Shown here: piece after piece, positions 8,719 through 17,123 of the stretch
Layout of the letters: every line of letters starts with the position of its first letter
How positions within the stretch are numbered: position 1 is the first letter of the stretch
Notes under the pieces: model-generated
Told to the model about the DNA's origin: nothing
Seen by the model: the letters and a program-made list of their open reading frames with translations, nothing else
The model's database searches: none
DNA from: Acidobacteriaceae bacterium
Lineage (GTDB): Bacteria > Acidobacteriota > Terriglobia > Terriglobales > Acidobacteriaceae
Reading direction: 5' to 3'
NCBI GenBank assembly: GCA_003151335.1
Contig: PLXE01000112.1
Coordinates: forward strand, 166,947 to 230,946
Length of the DNA: 64,000 nucleotides
Program-made: the position numbers and the translations under genes

Positions 8719-9536
8719 TGGCGCGCGCTGGGTTCCTTACTTCGACAATGCTCGGGTTCACGCGTGCGCTGGCTCGTGCCATGGTGTCTGAACAGATTGC
8801 CCGTCAGGCCGGACTCTTGCAGTCGCTCGACCCGCGGGTTCGCGTCATCGGGCTTTTCACCATGGTCCTGGCAGTGCTTCTCTCGCGGAGAATTGCCGTG
8901 ATTGTTGCCTTGTTCTTCGTCGCGGTAATTATCGCGATCCTGTCGAGGGTTGGTGTCGGAATGCTAGTGAAGCGGGTGTGGCTCGTCGTCCTGGGCTTCA
9001 CCGGAGTGATTGCATTCCCGGCGATCTTTCTTACTCCGGGAGATCCAGTTGCTGCTTTTGCGGGCGGGCCGCTCCGCATTACGGTGCAAGGTGTGCAAAC
9101 CGCTACGCTGCTGATCGCGCGCGTGGAAACTGCGGTGACGTTTACGTCCCTGCTGGTGCTGTGCACTCCATGGACGCACGTGCTCAAGGCGCTGCGGACC
9201 TTTCGCTTGCCGCAAGAGGCGGTCATGCTGCTGGCCATGACGCATCGGTACATCTTCCTTCTGGTGGAAACCGCGGGGCAGATGTTTGAATCGCGCCAGA
9301 GCCGGACGGTGGGCCTTTTGAAGGGAGCCGCGGGCCGCCGCATTACCGCCCGGAGTGCTGGCGTCCTGCTCAGCAAGAGCATTGAGTTGAGCAACGAAGT
9401 ATATCTGGCGATGCAGTCACGAGGATTCCGCGGCGAGATTCGAATCCTGTCTGACTTCCACATGCGTTCGTGGGATTATCTCGGACTGGCGGCGTTCCTG
9501 GCCGCGGGCAGCCTGTCCGCCTGGGTAGGAAGATAG
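8718..9536 (+). CDS. cbiQ: ECF transporter transmembrane (T) component CbiQ
   Basis: 272 aa from ATG 8718, overlapping the cbiM stop by one base. The sequence has LDPRVRVIGLF near the N terminus, five to six membrane helices, and the coupling-helix region AMTHRYIFLLVETAGQMFES and AMQSRGFRGE, which carries the A-R-G type motif that contacts the ATPase. It couples CbiO ATP hydrolysis to metal transport by CbiM. Confidence 0.9.
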   Translation: MARAGFLTSTMLGFTRALARAMVSEQIARQAGLLQSLDPRVRVIGLFTMVLAVLLSRRIAVIVALFFVAVIIAILSRVGVGMLVKRVWLVVLGFTGVIAFPAIFLTPGDPVAAFAGGPLRITVQGVQTATLLIARVETAVTFTSLLVLCTPWTHVLKALRTFRLPQEAVMLLAMTHRYIFLLVETAGQMFESRQSRTVGLLKGAAGRRITARSAGVLLSKSIELSNEVYLAMQSRGFRGEIRILSDFHMRSWDYLGLAAFLAAGSLSAWVGR

Positions 9537-9552
9537 GAGGATAGGAAGGTAG

Positions 9553-10371
9553 ATGGCTATGCCGCCGATGTTCGAATTGCGCGACGTGTACTTCGAATAC
9601 GACGGTATTCCAGCGCTGCACGGCCTCTCGGTTCAGATCGCGGAAGGAGAAAGCGTTGCGCTACTGGGCGCGAACGGCTCTGGCAAGTCCACGCTCTTAC
9701 GAATTCTCGACGCGCTGTATTTTCCTTCGCGCGGTCAAGTTTGTTTCAGCGGCCAGCCGCTAACGCCGGAAGCGTTGCACCAAGAGGAGTTTGCCCTCTC
9801 GTTTCGCAGAAGGGTGGCACTCGTCTTCCAGAATCCTGATGTGCAGCTATTTAATCCGACGGTATTCGACGAGGTCGCATTCGGTCCCCTGCAAATGCAA
9901 TGGTCGAAGGAAGAGGTGCTGTCGAGGGTCAGTGCAACCATGGAATTGATGGGCATCGCGCATCTACGCGATCGTCCCCCCTACCGTCTGTCCGGCGGGG
10001 AGAAGAAACGAGTTGCGCTGGCCTCGGTGATCGTGCTCGATCCTGATGTGCTGCTGCTGGATGAACCGACTTCGACCCTCGATCCGCGCAGTCAAAGCCA
10101 GGTCATTGATCTGATTCAGGACTGGAAAGGCTCGTCAAAGACCGTCATCACGGCAACCCATCAGTTGGAAATTGTGGACGACATTGCAAGCCGGGTTCTT
10201 GTGCTGGAAGAGGGAAGAGTCGGCGCCACCGCTGCGCCCGCCGAGATTTTGGCGAACTACGAGTTATTGCTGCGGGCCAATCTGGTGCATGCCCACCGGC
10301 ATTCGCATGGGACGATCACGCACAGCCATCCGCATCTGCACTCTCACTCGAAACACGAACATGAACATTAA
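9553..10371 (+). CDS. cbiO: ECF transporter ATPase CbiO with His-rich C-terminal tail
   Basis: 272 aa, preceded by AGGAGG-like purines. Walker A GANGSGKST (39-47), Q-loop QNPDVQLF, signature LSGGE (146-150), Walker B LLLDEP (167-172) and the H-loop ATHQ are all intact. The last 27 residues carry about a dozen His interspersed with Ser and Glu, a metal-binding tail suited to nickel or cobalt handling. It is the third gene of the cbiMQO operon and energises uptake. Confidence 0.93.
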   Translation: MAMPPMFELRDVYFEYDGIPALHGLSVQIAEGESVALLGANGSGKSTLLRILDALYFPSRGQVCFSGQPLTPEALHQEEFALSFRRRVALVFQNPDVQLFNPTVFDEVAFGPLQMQWSKEEVLSRVSATMELMGIAHLRDRPPYRLSGGEKKRVALASVIVLDPDVLLLDEPTSTLDPRSQSQVIDLIQDWKGSSKTVITATHQLEIVDDIASRVLVLEEGRVGATAAPAEILANYELLLRANLVHAHRHSHGTITHSHPHLHSHSKHEHEH

Positions 10372-10425
10372 GACCTGTCTCACAAACGTGGGGTGCCGGC
10401 CCTTCGTAGCAACCGGCGGCCCGCG

Positions 10426-11034
10426 CTAGTCTTTCAGATAGGACAGCATTTCTTTGAATTGCGCGGTTCCCGAGCAACGCAACAGTTCATACATCATCAT
10501 CTCGGTGGAAGAGATGACTGCGCCCGCCTCCCTCATGCGATCAAGCCCGATGCGCCAATTCCATTCCGTGCGCGAGCTGACGGCATCGGAGGCAACGTGC
10601 ACCAGATATCCGTCGTTGAGCGCGCCCAGCGCAGTTTGCATGACGCAGATATGCGTCTCCATACCGCATAGCAAAAGGGTGTTGCGGTTGCCGGGAAGGG
10701 CCCTGAGTCCCGAGCGGAAGACATCGCTGCCGAAACAACCGAACTCAAGTTTGTCGATGGCCGTGACCTCGGGCAGCAGGGAAGCAACTTCCGGGACGGT
10801 TGCGCCCAGCCCCCTGCTGTACTGCGTTGTCATCATGATCGGAATGGACAAAACCTTTGCCAGGCGAACCAGTAGCTGTGAGTTCTTGACCAGCGTTTCT
10901 TTGTGGAAGATGGGAGGCAACAGCTTCTGTTGGATATCGACTACGATCAAGGCGCACTGCTCGGCCTCGAGCGGGCGGCGCGCGACTTCAGTTGGGTCGG
11001 TTGAGAATCCGACGGTGCCCATCGCCGATGACAT
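10426..11034 (-). CDS. Isochorismatase-family cysteine hydrolase
   Basis: 202 aa. The start at 11034 is chosen because GGAGGAAG precedes it; the frame extends upstream through the tRNA-Gln gene, which cannot be coding. Catalytic triad candidates are Asp33 (VVDIQQKLL), Lys95 (IDKLEFGCF) and Cys130 (GMETHICVMQTA), with a cis-peptide-type G-M-E-T before the Cys. This fits the nicotinamidase/isochorismatase hydrolase superfamily (YcaC-like). Cytosolic; substrate unknown. It converges on cbiO. Confidence 0.88.
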   Translation of the reverse strand: MSSAMGTVGFSTDPTEVARRPLEAEQCALIVVDIQQKLLPPIFHKETLVKNSQLLVRLAKVLSIPIMMTTQYSRGLGATVPEVASLLPEVTAIDKLEFGCFGSDVFRSGLRALPGNRNTLLLCGMETHICVMQTALGALNDGYLVHVASDAVSSRTEWNWRIGLDRMREAGAVISSTEMMMYELLRCSGTAQFKEMLSYLKD

Positions 11035-11217
11035 AGAACTTCCTCCGCAGTATGGAATGGTGTTCATTCTAGCGCGTTGTTCGTCGGCAGTGGGTGCGCG
11101 ACACAGGAATTTCGCGGCTGACGCGCATGTGCCGCGAAGTTGACGCTCCATTCGCGTAACCAATACAATCCGATTAGCGCAAGCGCAGCGCAGCGCGTTC
11201 GCAGCGGCCCGCGCTGC

Positions 11218-11291
11218 TGCCCCCTCGTTCAATGGCAGGACAGCTGACTCTGGATCAGCATATCGGGGTTCGAATCCCTGGGGGGCAGCCA
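11218..11291 (+). tRNA. tRNA-Gln (CTG anticodon)
   Basis: A full cloverleaf can be folded: acceptor TGCCCCC/GGGGGCA with the U1-A72 pair and G73 discriminator typical of Gln, D stem GTTC/GGAC, anticodon stem GCTGA/TCAGC around loop CTCTGGA (anticodon CTG), T arm with TTCGAAT, and an encoded CCA at 11289-11291. Confidence 0.93.
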
Positions 11292-11437
11292 AATATTTTC
11301 TGAAACTTCCAAGTTCTCTCGTTCTAACTGCGCCACGTCGTGCGGTAATATTCGTCTCTGATGCAAAAGATCGGCCGCCTCAATATCCATTTCGCACGAA
11401 AGTCCGCACGGACAATCCGGAAGAACAGGAGTACCCC

Positions 11438-13054
11438 ATGAAGAATCGTTGGCTTCGCCTCGCAGCGATCATCGTCGCGGTTATTGTCGTGGTCCTGATT
11501 GCGCTCCCATTCCTGATTAACGTGAACAACTTCCGCCCGAAGATCGAATCAGAGGCGAGCAGCGCGCTGGGGCGCCAGGTTACGCTCGGCAATCTGAGCC
11601 TGTCCATCCTCTCCGGCAGTGTCGAGGCGAACAATATCGCGATTACGGACGATCCCGCGTTCAGCAAGTCGCCTTTCGTCACCGCGCAATCGTTGAAGAT
11701 TGGTGTCGAACTAATGCCTCTGATTTTCTCGAAGCAGATGAACGTGACTGAGATCATCCTCGAGCAGCCGCAAATCTCACTGCTCAGGGCCGCCAATGGG
11801 ACCTGGAACTACTCCAGTCTGGGCGGAGCGTCTGCGGAGAAGGCGAAGGCGCCCAAGGCGGGCGAGGCGCCCCCGAATCTTTCCGTTGGTAAGCTGAGTG
11901 TCAAAAACGGCAAGCTGATAGTCGGGAAAGCAAATTCTTCCGCCAAGCCTCAGGTTTACGACAAGGTCGACATCACGGTCACGAATTTCGCCGCTACCTC
12001 GCAGTTTCCTTTCAAGCTGACGGCGGATCTTCCCGGCGGAGGCAATGCGGACATTTCGGGGAAGGCCGGCCCGATCAATGCGGCGGACGCATCCAAAACT
12101 CCGTTTGAAGCCGCAGTCAAAGTGAACCATATGGACATTGCGGCTTCCGGCTTCATCGATCCGGCAACTGGCATCGCGGGGCTGGCGGATTTTGATGGGA
12201 CGCTGACCTCCGGTGGCAGCCAGGCAAAGGCCGTCGGGACCTTCACCGGCACAAAACTGAAGCTGTCGCCCAAGGGAACGCCGGCTCCCAAGACCGTTGT
12301 AATCAAGCACACGGTGGATGTGGACCTCGACAAGCAGTTGGGAACATTGGCGCAAGGAGATATTGCGATTGGCAAAGCCGAGGCCCATCTGACGGGGACG
12401 TTCCATACCCAGGGCGAGACGCAAATCGTAAACCTCAAGCTGAACGCGCCCAGCATGCCTGTGGAAGAACTCTCGGCGATGTTGCCGTCGCTGGGTATCG
12501 TGCTTCCTTCCGGGTCACAACTGAAGGGCGGAACTCTGTCGGCAACCCTGGACATCACGGGGCCCGTTGACAAGCTGGTCATCACCGGTCCCGTGCGGCT
12601 CGCCAACACGAGCCTAGCTGGCTTCAACTTGGGAGCGAAGATGGGAGCGATGTCAGCCTTTGCCGGAAAGGCAGTGTCGAAGCCTGACACCTCGATTAGC
12701 AATCTCAGCCTCAACGCTCGGGTCGCGCCGGAAGGCACGCAAGCTAACAACATCAACCTCGATGTTCCCGCCATCGGTGTAATTACGGGGGCCGGTAGGG
12801 TAAGCCCGACAGGAGCGCTCAACTTCAAGATGCTGGCGAACCTGAGTGGAGGTATGGTGGGCGGCTTCAGCCAGGTGGCCTCGGTGGGCGGCGGCAAGAA
12901 TGGTATTCCGTTCGCAATTCAGGGCACGATCTCGGACCCGAAATTCGTTCCGGACATCGGAGGAGTGGCTGGAAGTCTCGCCAAAGGCGCGCTGCAAGGC
13001 GTCGCGCCGGGAAAGGTACCTAACTTGGGCGGGCTGTTCGGCAAAAAGAAGTAG
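11438..13054 (+). CDS. AsmA family protein
   Basis: 538 aa with a single N-terminal membrane anchor (residues 7-27). The segment IALPFLINVNNFRPKIES, then LGRQVTLGNLSLSILSG and NVTEIILEQPQISL, is the AsmA N-terminal module; the C-terminal third carries the repeated beta-strand AsmA-like-C pattern (LKGGTLSATLDITGPVDKL). AsmA-like proteins are inner-membrane-anchored, periplasm-spanning beta-groove proteins implicated in phospholipid transport to the outer membrane. CAGGAG lies before the ATG. Monocistronic, convergent with chrA. Confidence 0.88.
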   Translation: MKNRWLRLAAIIVAVIVVVLIALPFLINVNNFRPKIESEASSALGRQVTLGNLSLSILSGSVEANNIAITDDPAFSKSPFVTAQSLKIGVELMPLIFSKQMNVTEIILEQPQISLLRAANGTWNYSSLGGASAEKAKAPKAGEAPPNLSVGKLSVKNGKLIVGKANSSAKPQVYDKVDITVTNFAATSQFPFKLTADLPGGGNADISGKAGPINAADASKTPFEAAVKVNHMDIAASGFIDPATGIAGLADFDGTLTSGGSQAKAVGTFTGTKLKLSPKGTPAPKTVVIKHTVDVDLDKQLGTLAQGDIAIGKAEAHLTGTFHTQGETQIVNLKLNAPSMPVEELSAMLPSLGIVLPSGSQLKGGTLSATLDITGPVDKLVITGPVRLANTSLAGFNLGAKMGAMSAFAGKAVSKPDTSISNLSLNARVAPEGTQANNINLDVPAIGVITGAGRVSPTGALNFKMLANLSGGMVGGFSQVASVGGGKNGIPFAIQGTISDPKFVPDIGGVAGSLAKGALQGVAPGKVPNLGGLFGKKK

Positions 13055-13098
13055 GACGACAGGTCGCAATCACTCTAAGAATCTCAGACCTTCCCCGT

Positions 13099-14286
13099 TT
13101 ACCCGCGATAGAGCCATCCGAACGCGCCGGCCGTCACGATCAGCCATGCCGAATTGACCCGAAACCTCAACAACAGCGCCGTGCTCACAATGGCAATCGC
13201 CAGCGTCGGCCAATCAATGATGGCCGCCCGTCCAAGCTGACAGGCCACTACCCCCATCAAGGCAAGCGATCCCACCACCACACCGTCCAGCATGGCAGCC
13301 GCTATGCGCGACCTTCGAATCCTCGGAATCAGCAATCCGCTTAGCGCTACGTACACGAACCCGGGTGCGAAGATGCCAACCGTGGCTACGACCGCCCCGG
13401 GAACTCCGCCGATGATGTACCCGATGAACGTGGCCGATGTGAACACCGGCCCGGGTGTGACCTGACCGATGGCGACCGCATCCAGCAACTGTCGTTCCGT
13501 CAGCCAGTGCAGGCGGTCGACCAGGTCGGCTCGCAGGAAGGCCAGCAGGACATAGCCGCTGCCAAAGAGCACGGCGCCAATTTTTGCGAAAACCAGAAAC
13601 AGTCGCCACAGAGCAAACGGCACCGCCGTTGCAGCCAAGACAATGGGGAGGCGCAGCGGCGTTATTCGCGTCAGCAGAAGGGTGGAAAAACCTCTAGAAC
13701 TCCTCACCCTGCGATACAGGACAGGTGCTCCAGCCAACGCCGCCGCAATCGCGAGTGTGAGCACCTCGTGCACTCGAAGCACATACAAGAGAGCAGCAAC
13801 ACTGCCCACGATGCCCAGCCAAATTGACTTCACCGCGGTTCGCGCCAACTTCCAGAAAGCCTGGATTACCACGGCGATCACCACTGGTTTCAGGGCGTAC
13901 AGAATTCCATTCACCTGCGGGAGAGTGCCATATCGAACGTAGGCACTGGCGATGGCGCCTACCAGGATGGCGGCCGGAAGAATGAAAGCGCAGCCGGCAA
14001 CCAGGAGACCAGGCCAGCCTCGTTTCTCGTAGCCGATGAAGATGGCCATTTCGGTTGAACTCGGCCCAGGAATGAGGTTCGCCGCTCCCAGACGGTCGAG
14101 AAACTGCTCTCGCGTAAGCCACCGACGACGGGTAACGAACTCGTCTTCCATCATCGCGATGTGCGCTGCCGGGCCGCCAAATGCGACGGTACCCAGCTTA
14201 AGAAACACCAGTGCCACCTCTTTGAGTGACGCCGCAGCCGTGGACGCGCCAGCGGCAGCAGTTGGGCCTGCTTCCTGACCTTCCAT
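13099..14286 (-). CDS. chrA: Chromate transporter ChrA
   Basis: 395 aa. The start is taken at 14286, where ATG overlaps the DoxX stop by one base (TAATG); the frame is open further upstream but that part is the DoxX gene in another frame. Both halves carry the CHR signature: FLKLGTVAFGGPAAHIAMM ... NLIPGPSSTEMAIFIG in the first, and FAKIGAVLFGSGYVLLAFL ... GQVTPGPVFTSATFIG in the second. About ten membrane helices. Chromate/sulfate-related efflux is the known family role. Confidence 0.92.
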   Translation of the reverse strand: MEGQEAGPTAAAGASTAAASLKEVALVFLKLGTVAFGGPAAHIAMMEDEFVTRRRWLTREQFLDRLGAANLIPGPSSTEMAIFIGYEKRGWPGLLVAGCAFILPAAILVGAIASAYVRYGTLPQVNGILYALKPVVIAVVIQAFWKLARTAVKSIWLGIVGSVAALLYVLRVHEVLTLAIAAALAGAPVLYRRVRSSRGFSTLLLTRITPLRLPIVLAATAVPFALWRLFLVFAKIGAVLFGSGYVLLAFLRADLVDRLHWLTERQLLDAVAIGQVTPGPVFTSATFIGYIIGGVPGAVVATVGIFAPGFVYVALSGLLIPRIRRSRIAAAMLDGVVVGSLALMGVVACQLGRAAIIDWPTLAIAIVSTALLLRFRVNSAWLIVTAGAFGWLYRG

Positions 14287-14765
14287 TATCGATTCTTCTC
14301 TTCCGCGGAACTTGAGCTTCCAAGGTGTGAGTCCACTGACCAAGAACCGGCGCCCGCGACAAGCAGGAACAGCAAGGACATCAGCATGGAGAAATCCGTC
14401 CGCGCATCGCTGACCATAAACCAGAATCCTTGGTTGGGCCTCGACAATTCGGGGACCTTGGTCGTGGCAATTGCGGTGCAAATGACGATCAGGAGTGGAA
14501 TGGCGGCGATGCGGGTCACCAGGCCAATCAGGACTAGAAACCCGCACACCATCTCGAAGGCGCCCACAAAATGCGCAGTGAAGTAGGGGTGAGGAAATCC
14601 GATCTTCGCAAAGCGATCGACCCCCAGGTTGGGGTCGATGTACTTGAGAACGCCCTGGGTGAAAAAGATCAGGCCGACGGCCAGGCGGATCAAGAATACC
14701 GTTTGCGAACGCCACCCTGGCCGAAACACCCTGGACCACAGCGATTGATCTGTTTCGGGTTCCAT
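14286..14765 (-). CDS. DoxX family membrane protein
   Basis: 159 aa from ATG 14765 (an upstream start at 14789 is possible). Four helices, with LIRLAVGLIFFTQGVLKYID, FVGAFEMVCGFLVLIGLVTR and SMLMSLLFLLVAGAG, fit the DoxX/SURF4-like family of small quinone- or thiol-redox-associated membrane proteins. It is translationally coupled to chrA, so the pair may act in oxyanion or redox stress; that link is inferred from position only. Confidence 0.85.
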   Translation of the reverse strand: MEPETDQSLWSRVFRPGWRSQTVFLIRLAVGLIFFTQGVLKYIDPNLGVDRFAKIGFPHPYFTAHFVGAFEMVCGFLVLIGLVTRIAAIPLLIVICTAIATTKVPELSRPNQGFWFMVSDARTDFSMLMSLLFLLVAGAGSWSVDSHLGSSSSAEEKNR

Positions 14766-14831
14766 GCCTGCCGCGTACAACAGAAGCATTATAATCGGCC
14801 TTCGATAGCGGCCCTCCCTAGGAAGCAGGCG

Positions 14832-15029
14832 ATGTCATCGGCCGATCAAGGCCTCTACTCAAAGCTGATCCGGCTGCACATACTTCACCACGCATGCCAC
14901 GAGCCGATTTTCGACGTGGGAATGATCGAGGAGCTGGGGATGAAGGCCCAGATTATGCCATGCGAATCCCGGTGGAACAATAGAATCTCTCGCTACTGTA
15001 TAGGTTCCGGCTCACTACATCGTTGTTAG
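14832..15029 (+). pseudogene. PadR-family regulator stub
   Basis: The 65-codon frame starts GLYSKLIRLHILHHACHEPIFDVGMIEEL, which matches helices 1-2 of PadR-type winged-helix repressors. The expected GYxMSPGTLYPxLHxLE segment is missing in frame. A shifted frame just after shows Y-A-M-R-I-P-V-E-Q-stop, a degraded trace of it, and the rest of the gene is absent. AGGAAG precedes the ATG. Read as a frameshifted and truncated remnant. Confidence 0.65.
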
Positions 15030-16330
15030 TCGGGCAGCACTTTGCCTTGGGTTTCCAGGGCGAAGGGAATCACCAGCAGTCCGACGCCAAAGGCAATCGC
15101 TGTGAACGCAACCGGCTTGCCGAGGGCTCCCATGTTTCGGACCAGCGCGCCGACTCCGAAGTTGGCACCCGCGGCAATGAAGCGTCCGAACGACGTGGTG
15201 AACGCGAAGGCGGTGGCCCGCTCGGTGGTGCCGTACTGCTCCGGCAGCCAAAGGCTGAAGACGGCGAAGTTGCCGCCAAAGAAGCCCAGAAAGAACAGCA
15301 CCGCGATGAAGGGGTGAAGTCCCTGCGGCAGGTAGAACGCCCAACCGAAGCTCAGCAGGATGCAGGCCGCCATCCCGAGGAAGTAAAAGGTCAGGGTGCG
15401 CTTGCGCCCGAAGCGTTCGGCGAGTGGCGGGACCGCCAGGCATCCGAGGATGGTTCCCAGCGACAGCAAGCCCATGCCGAAGGAAGACACGCGCACCGCT
15501 TGCGGCTGCAACATGCCAGCCTTCTTCGCCAGAGCAATAATTGCCGTCGGCGCATAAACCGCTCCCGACCAGAGGCCGCAAATGGCCGCAGCCAGCAGAA
15601 CGGTATTGACCAGCGTGCGCTGCGTGTAGGGAGGGCTGAAGATTCTACGAAGAGAAGAAAGCCCTCCGGCGGCCTTCGCCTTGGCTTTTTGTTCCCAGCG
15701 CTGGGGCTCCTTCACGCGCAGCAGGACCATCAGGGCGACGATGACCGGCGTCAGGCCGCACCAGAACATGGCGCGCCAGCCATAGTGCGCGCCCACCGTG
15801 TAGTTGAGCGCTGAGGCCAGAAAGAAGCCCGCGTAATAACCGGTTTGCAGATATCCGGCGCCCATCTTGCGGCGGTCTTCCGGCCACGCTTCCGCGACGT
15901 ACGTGCCTGCCAGCGCCCATTCGCCGCCAATTCCGATGCCCGCCAGCAAGCGGAACAACCCCAACTGCCACACCGTTTGCGACATCGCGGCGGCGCCAGT
16001 GAAGATGGCGTAAACGAAGATGGTGGCGGCAAGCACTCGGGTGCGGCCGAACCTGTCGGCGATCGGACCCCAAATTAACGAGAGTCCCCATCCCACCAGG
16101 AAGAGCGCAAACAGGACCGAGCCGGCGTACCCGACCGTCGCAGGCGTGGCCTTGTATCCCGACTTCGGAAGCAGTTCGGTCAGTGCGGGACTGAGGACGA
16201 GTGCATAGATCACCGAATCCATGCCGTCCAGCGTCCAGCCCGCCCATGCGCCCCAGAATCCGGTGATTTGGTGGCGGTTCAGTTTGGTGTGAACTGTTAG
16301 TCGTGGAAGGGCCACTGCGTCGTTGGCCAA
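15026..16330 (-). CDS. MFS transporter, metabolite:H+ symporter type
   Basis: 434 aa from a TTG at 16330, which is backed by AAGGAGAT at ideal spacing. Twelve helices. Signature loops are G-P-I-A-D-R-F-G-R-T-R between helices 2 and 3, RLLAGIGIGGEWALAG in helix 4, and PPLAERFGRKRT in the second half. WTLDGMDSVIYALV near helix 1 resembles the acid/sialate-type symporters. Substrate unknown. Confidence 0.87.
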   Translation of the reverse strand: MANDAVALPRLTVHTKLNRHQITGFWGAWAGWTLDGMDSVIYALVLSPALTELLPKSGYKATPATVGYAGSVLFALFLVGWGLSLIWGPIADRFGRTRVLAATIFVYAIFTGAAAMSQTVWQLGLFRLLAGIGIGGEWALAGTYVAEAWPEDRRKMGAGYLQTGYYAGFFLASALNYTVGAHYGWRAMFWCGLTPVIVALMVLLRVKEPQRWEQKAKAKAAGGLSSLRRIFSPPYTQRTLVNTVLLAAAICGLWSGAVYAPTAIIALAKKAGMLQPQAVRVSSFGMGLLSLGTILGCLAVPPLAERFGRKRTLTFYFLGMAACILLSFGWAFYLPQGLHPFIAVLFFLGFFGGNFAVFSLWLPEQYGTTERATAFAFTTSFGRFIAAGANFGVGALVRNMGALGKPVAFTAIAFGVGLLVIPFALETQGKVLPD

Positions 16331-16460
16331 GGTGATCTCCTTAACCGCAAGCGCTCACACAGACTTGCCGGGCGGAAGCAGCATAGCATGGCATGGCATG
16401 TCAAGGGCGCACCGGAAGATAACGAGTGATAAGGCGAATTTATCAACAGGTATTGAGATT

Positions 16461-17039
16461 TCAGTTCACGAGTGTCAGGTGGTCAAGTAAGAACTGGTAA
16501 TCCTTTCTGTATACCTCGACCTCGGCCCTTGTTTCACCGGATATAACGACATTGAGCAATAAGCCGCCAATCGAAATCTTCGTAACCAACTCCACAAATG
16601 CATTCGGCCTTCTGTTGCAGGAAAACAACTGTGTTATTGCTTCACACCCACGTTCCAACAGCTCTGGTTTCTTCTCCTCTCGCACCGTAGATGGCTGACA
16701 ATTCGACTGGAATGATTCGGCGTCATTTTGCACAGCATTGCGGAACGGTACCTCCAACCTCTCGACATTGACATACATCAACGTCCGAGCCGATTCGTAA
16801 TTTTCACCACGTTTGAAGAAATAAAATGGTTTCCGTCGCGACTTGTCCAGTACCCATCCTGATGGCGGTTCTGCCGCGATGATTCCTAGCGCATCTGTGA
16901 GGTACTCTGGATGGTCTAGGGTCACCTTTGCTTTTCCGCAAGCAGATGTCACTGCGGAATCCTGTGCCGCGGCAAGTCCCGCTGCGAACAGCAGGGCAAA
17001 CACGCAGAACCGCACCCGGGAGCCTGGCAGATATTTCAT
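16461..17039 (-). CDS. Secreted hypothetical protein
   Basis: 192 aa with a clear signal peptide (VFALLFAAGLAAAQ, residues 12-25). The mature part has five Cys (34, then four between about 113 and 142), suggesting disulfides, and W-V-L-D and F-Y-F-F-K-R aromatic patches. No family recognised. It stands alone between the MFS transporter and the acyl-CoA ligase. Confidence 0.65.
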   Translation of the reverse strand: MKYLPGSRVRFCVFALLFAAGLAAAQDSAVTSACGKAKVTLDHPEYLTDALGIIAAEPPSGWVLDKSRRKPFYFFKRGENYESARTLMYVNVERLEVPFRNAVQNDAESFQSNCQPSTVREEKKPELLERGCEAITQLFSCNRRPNAFVELVTKISIGGLLLNVVISGETRAEVEVYRKDYQFLLDHLTLVN

Positions 17040-17123
17040 TCATCACCTATCTCAAATTATCTTTGACATTACGCGTAATCCCAAAGCGGAATCTCGGCCG
17101 GATCAATCGCCGCCACCCGCGTT

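Noticed and set aside
11035..11292. N-terminal extension of the isochorismatase-like protein
   Set aside because: The extension runs antisense through the tRNA-Gln gene; a strong GGAGGAAG site supports the start at 11034.
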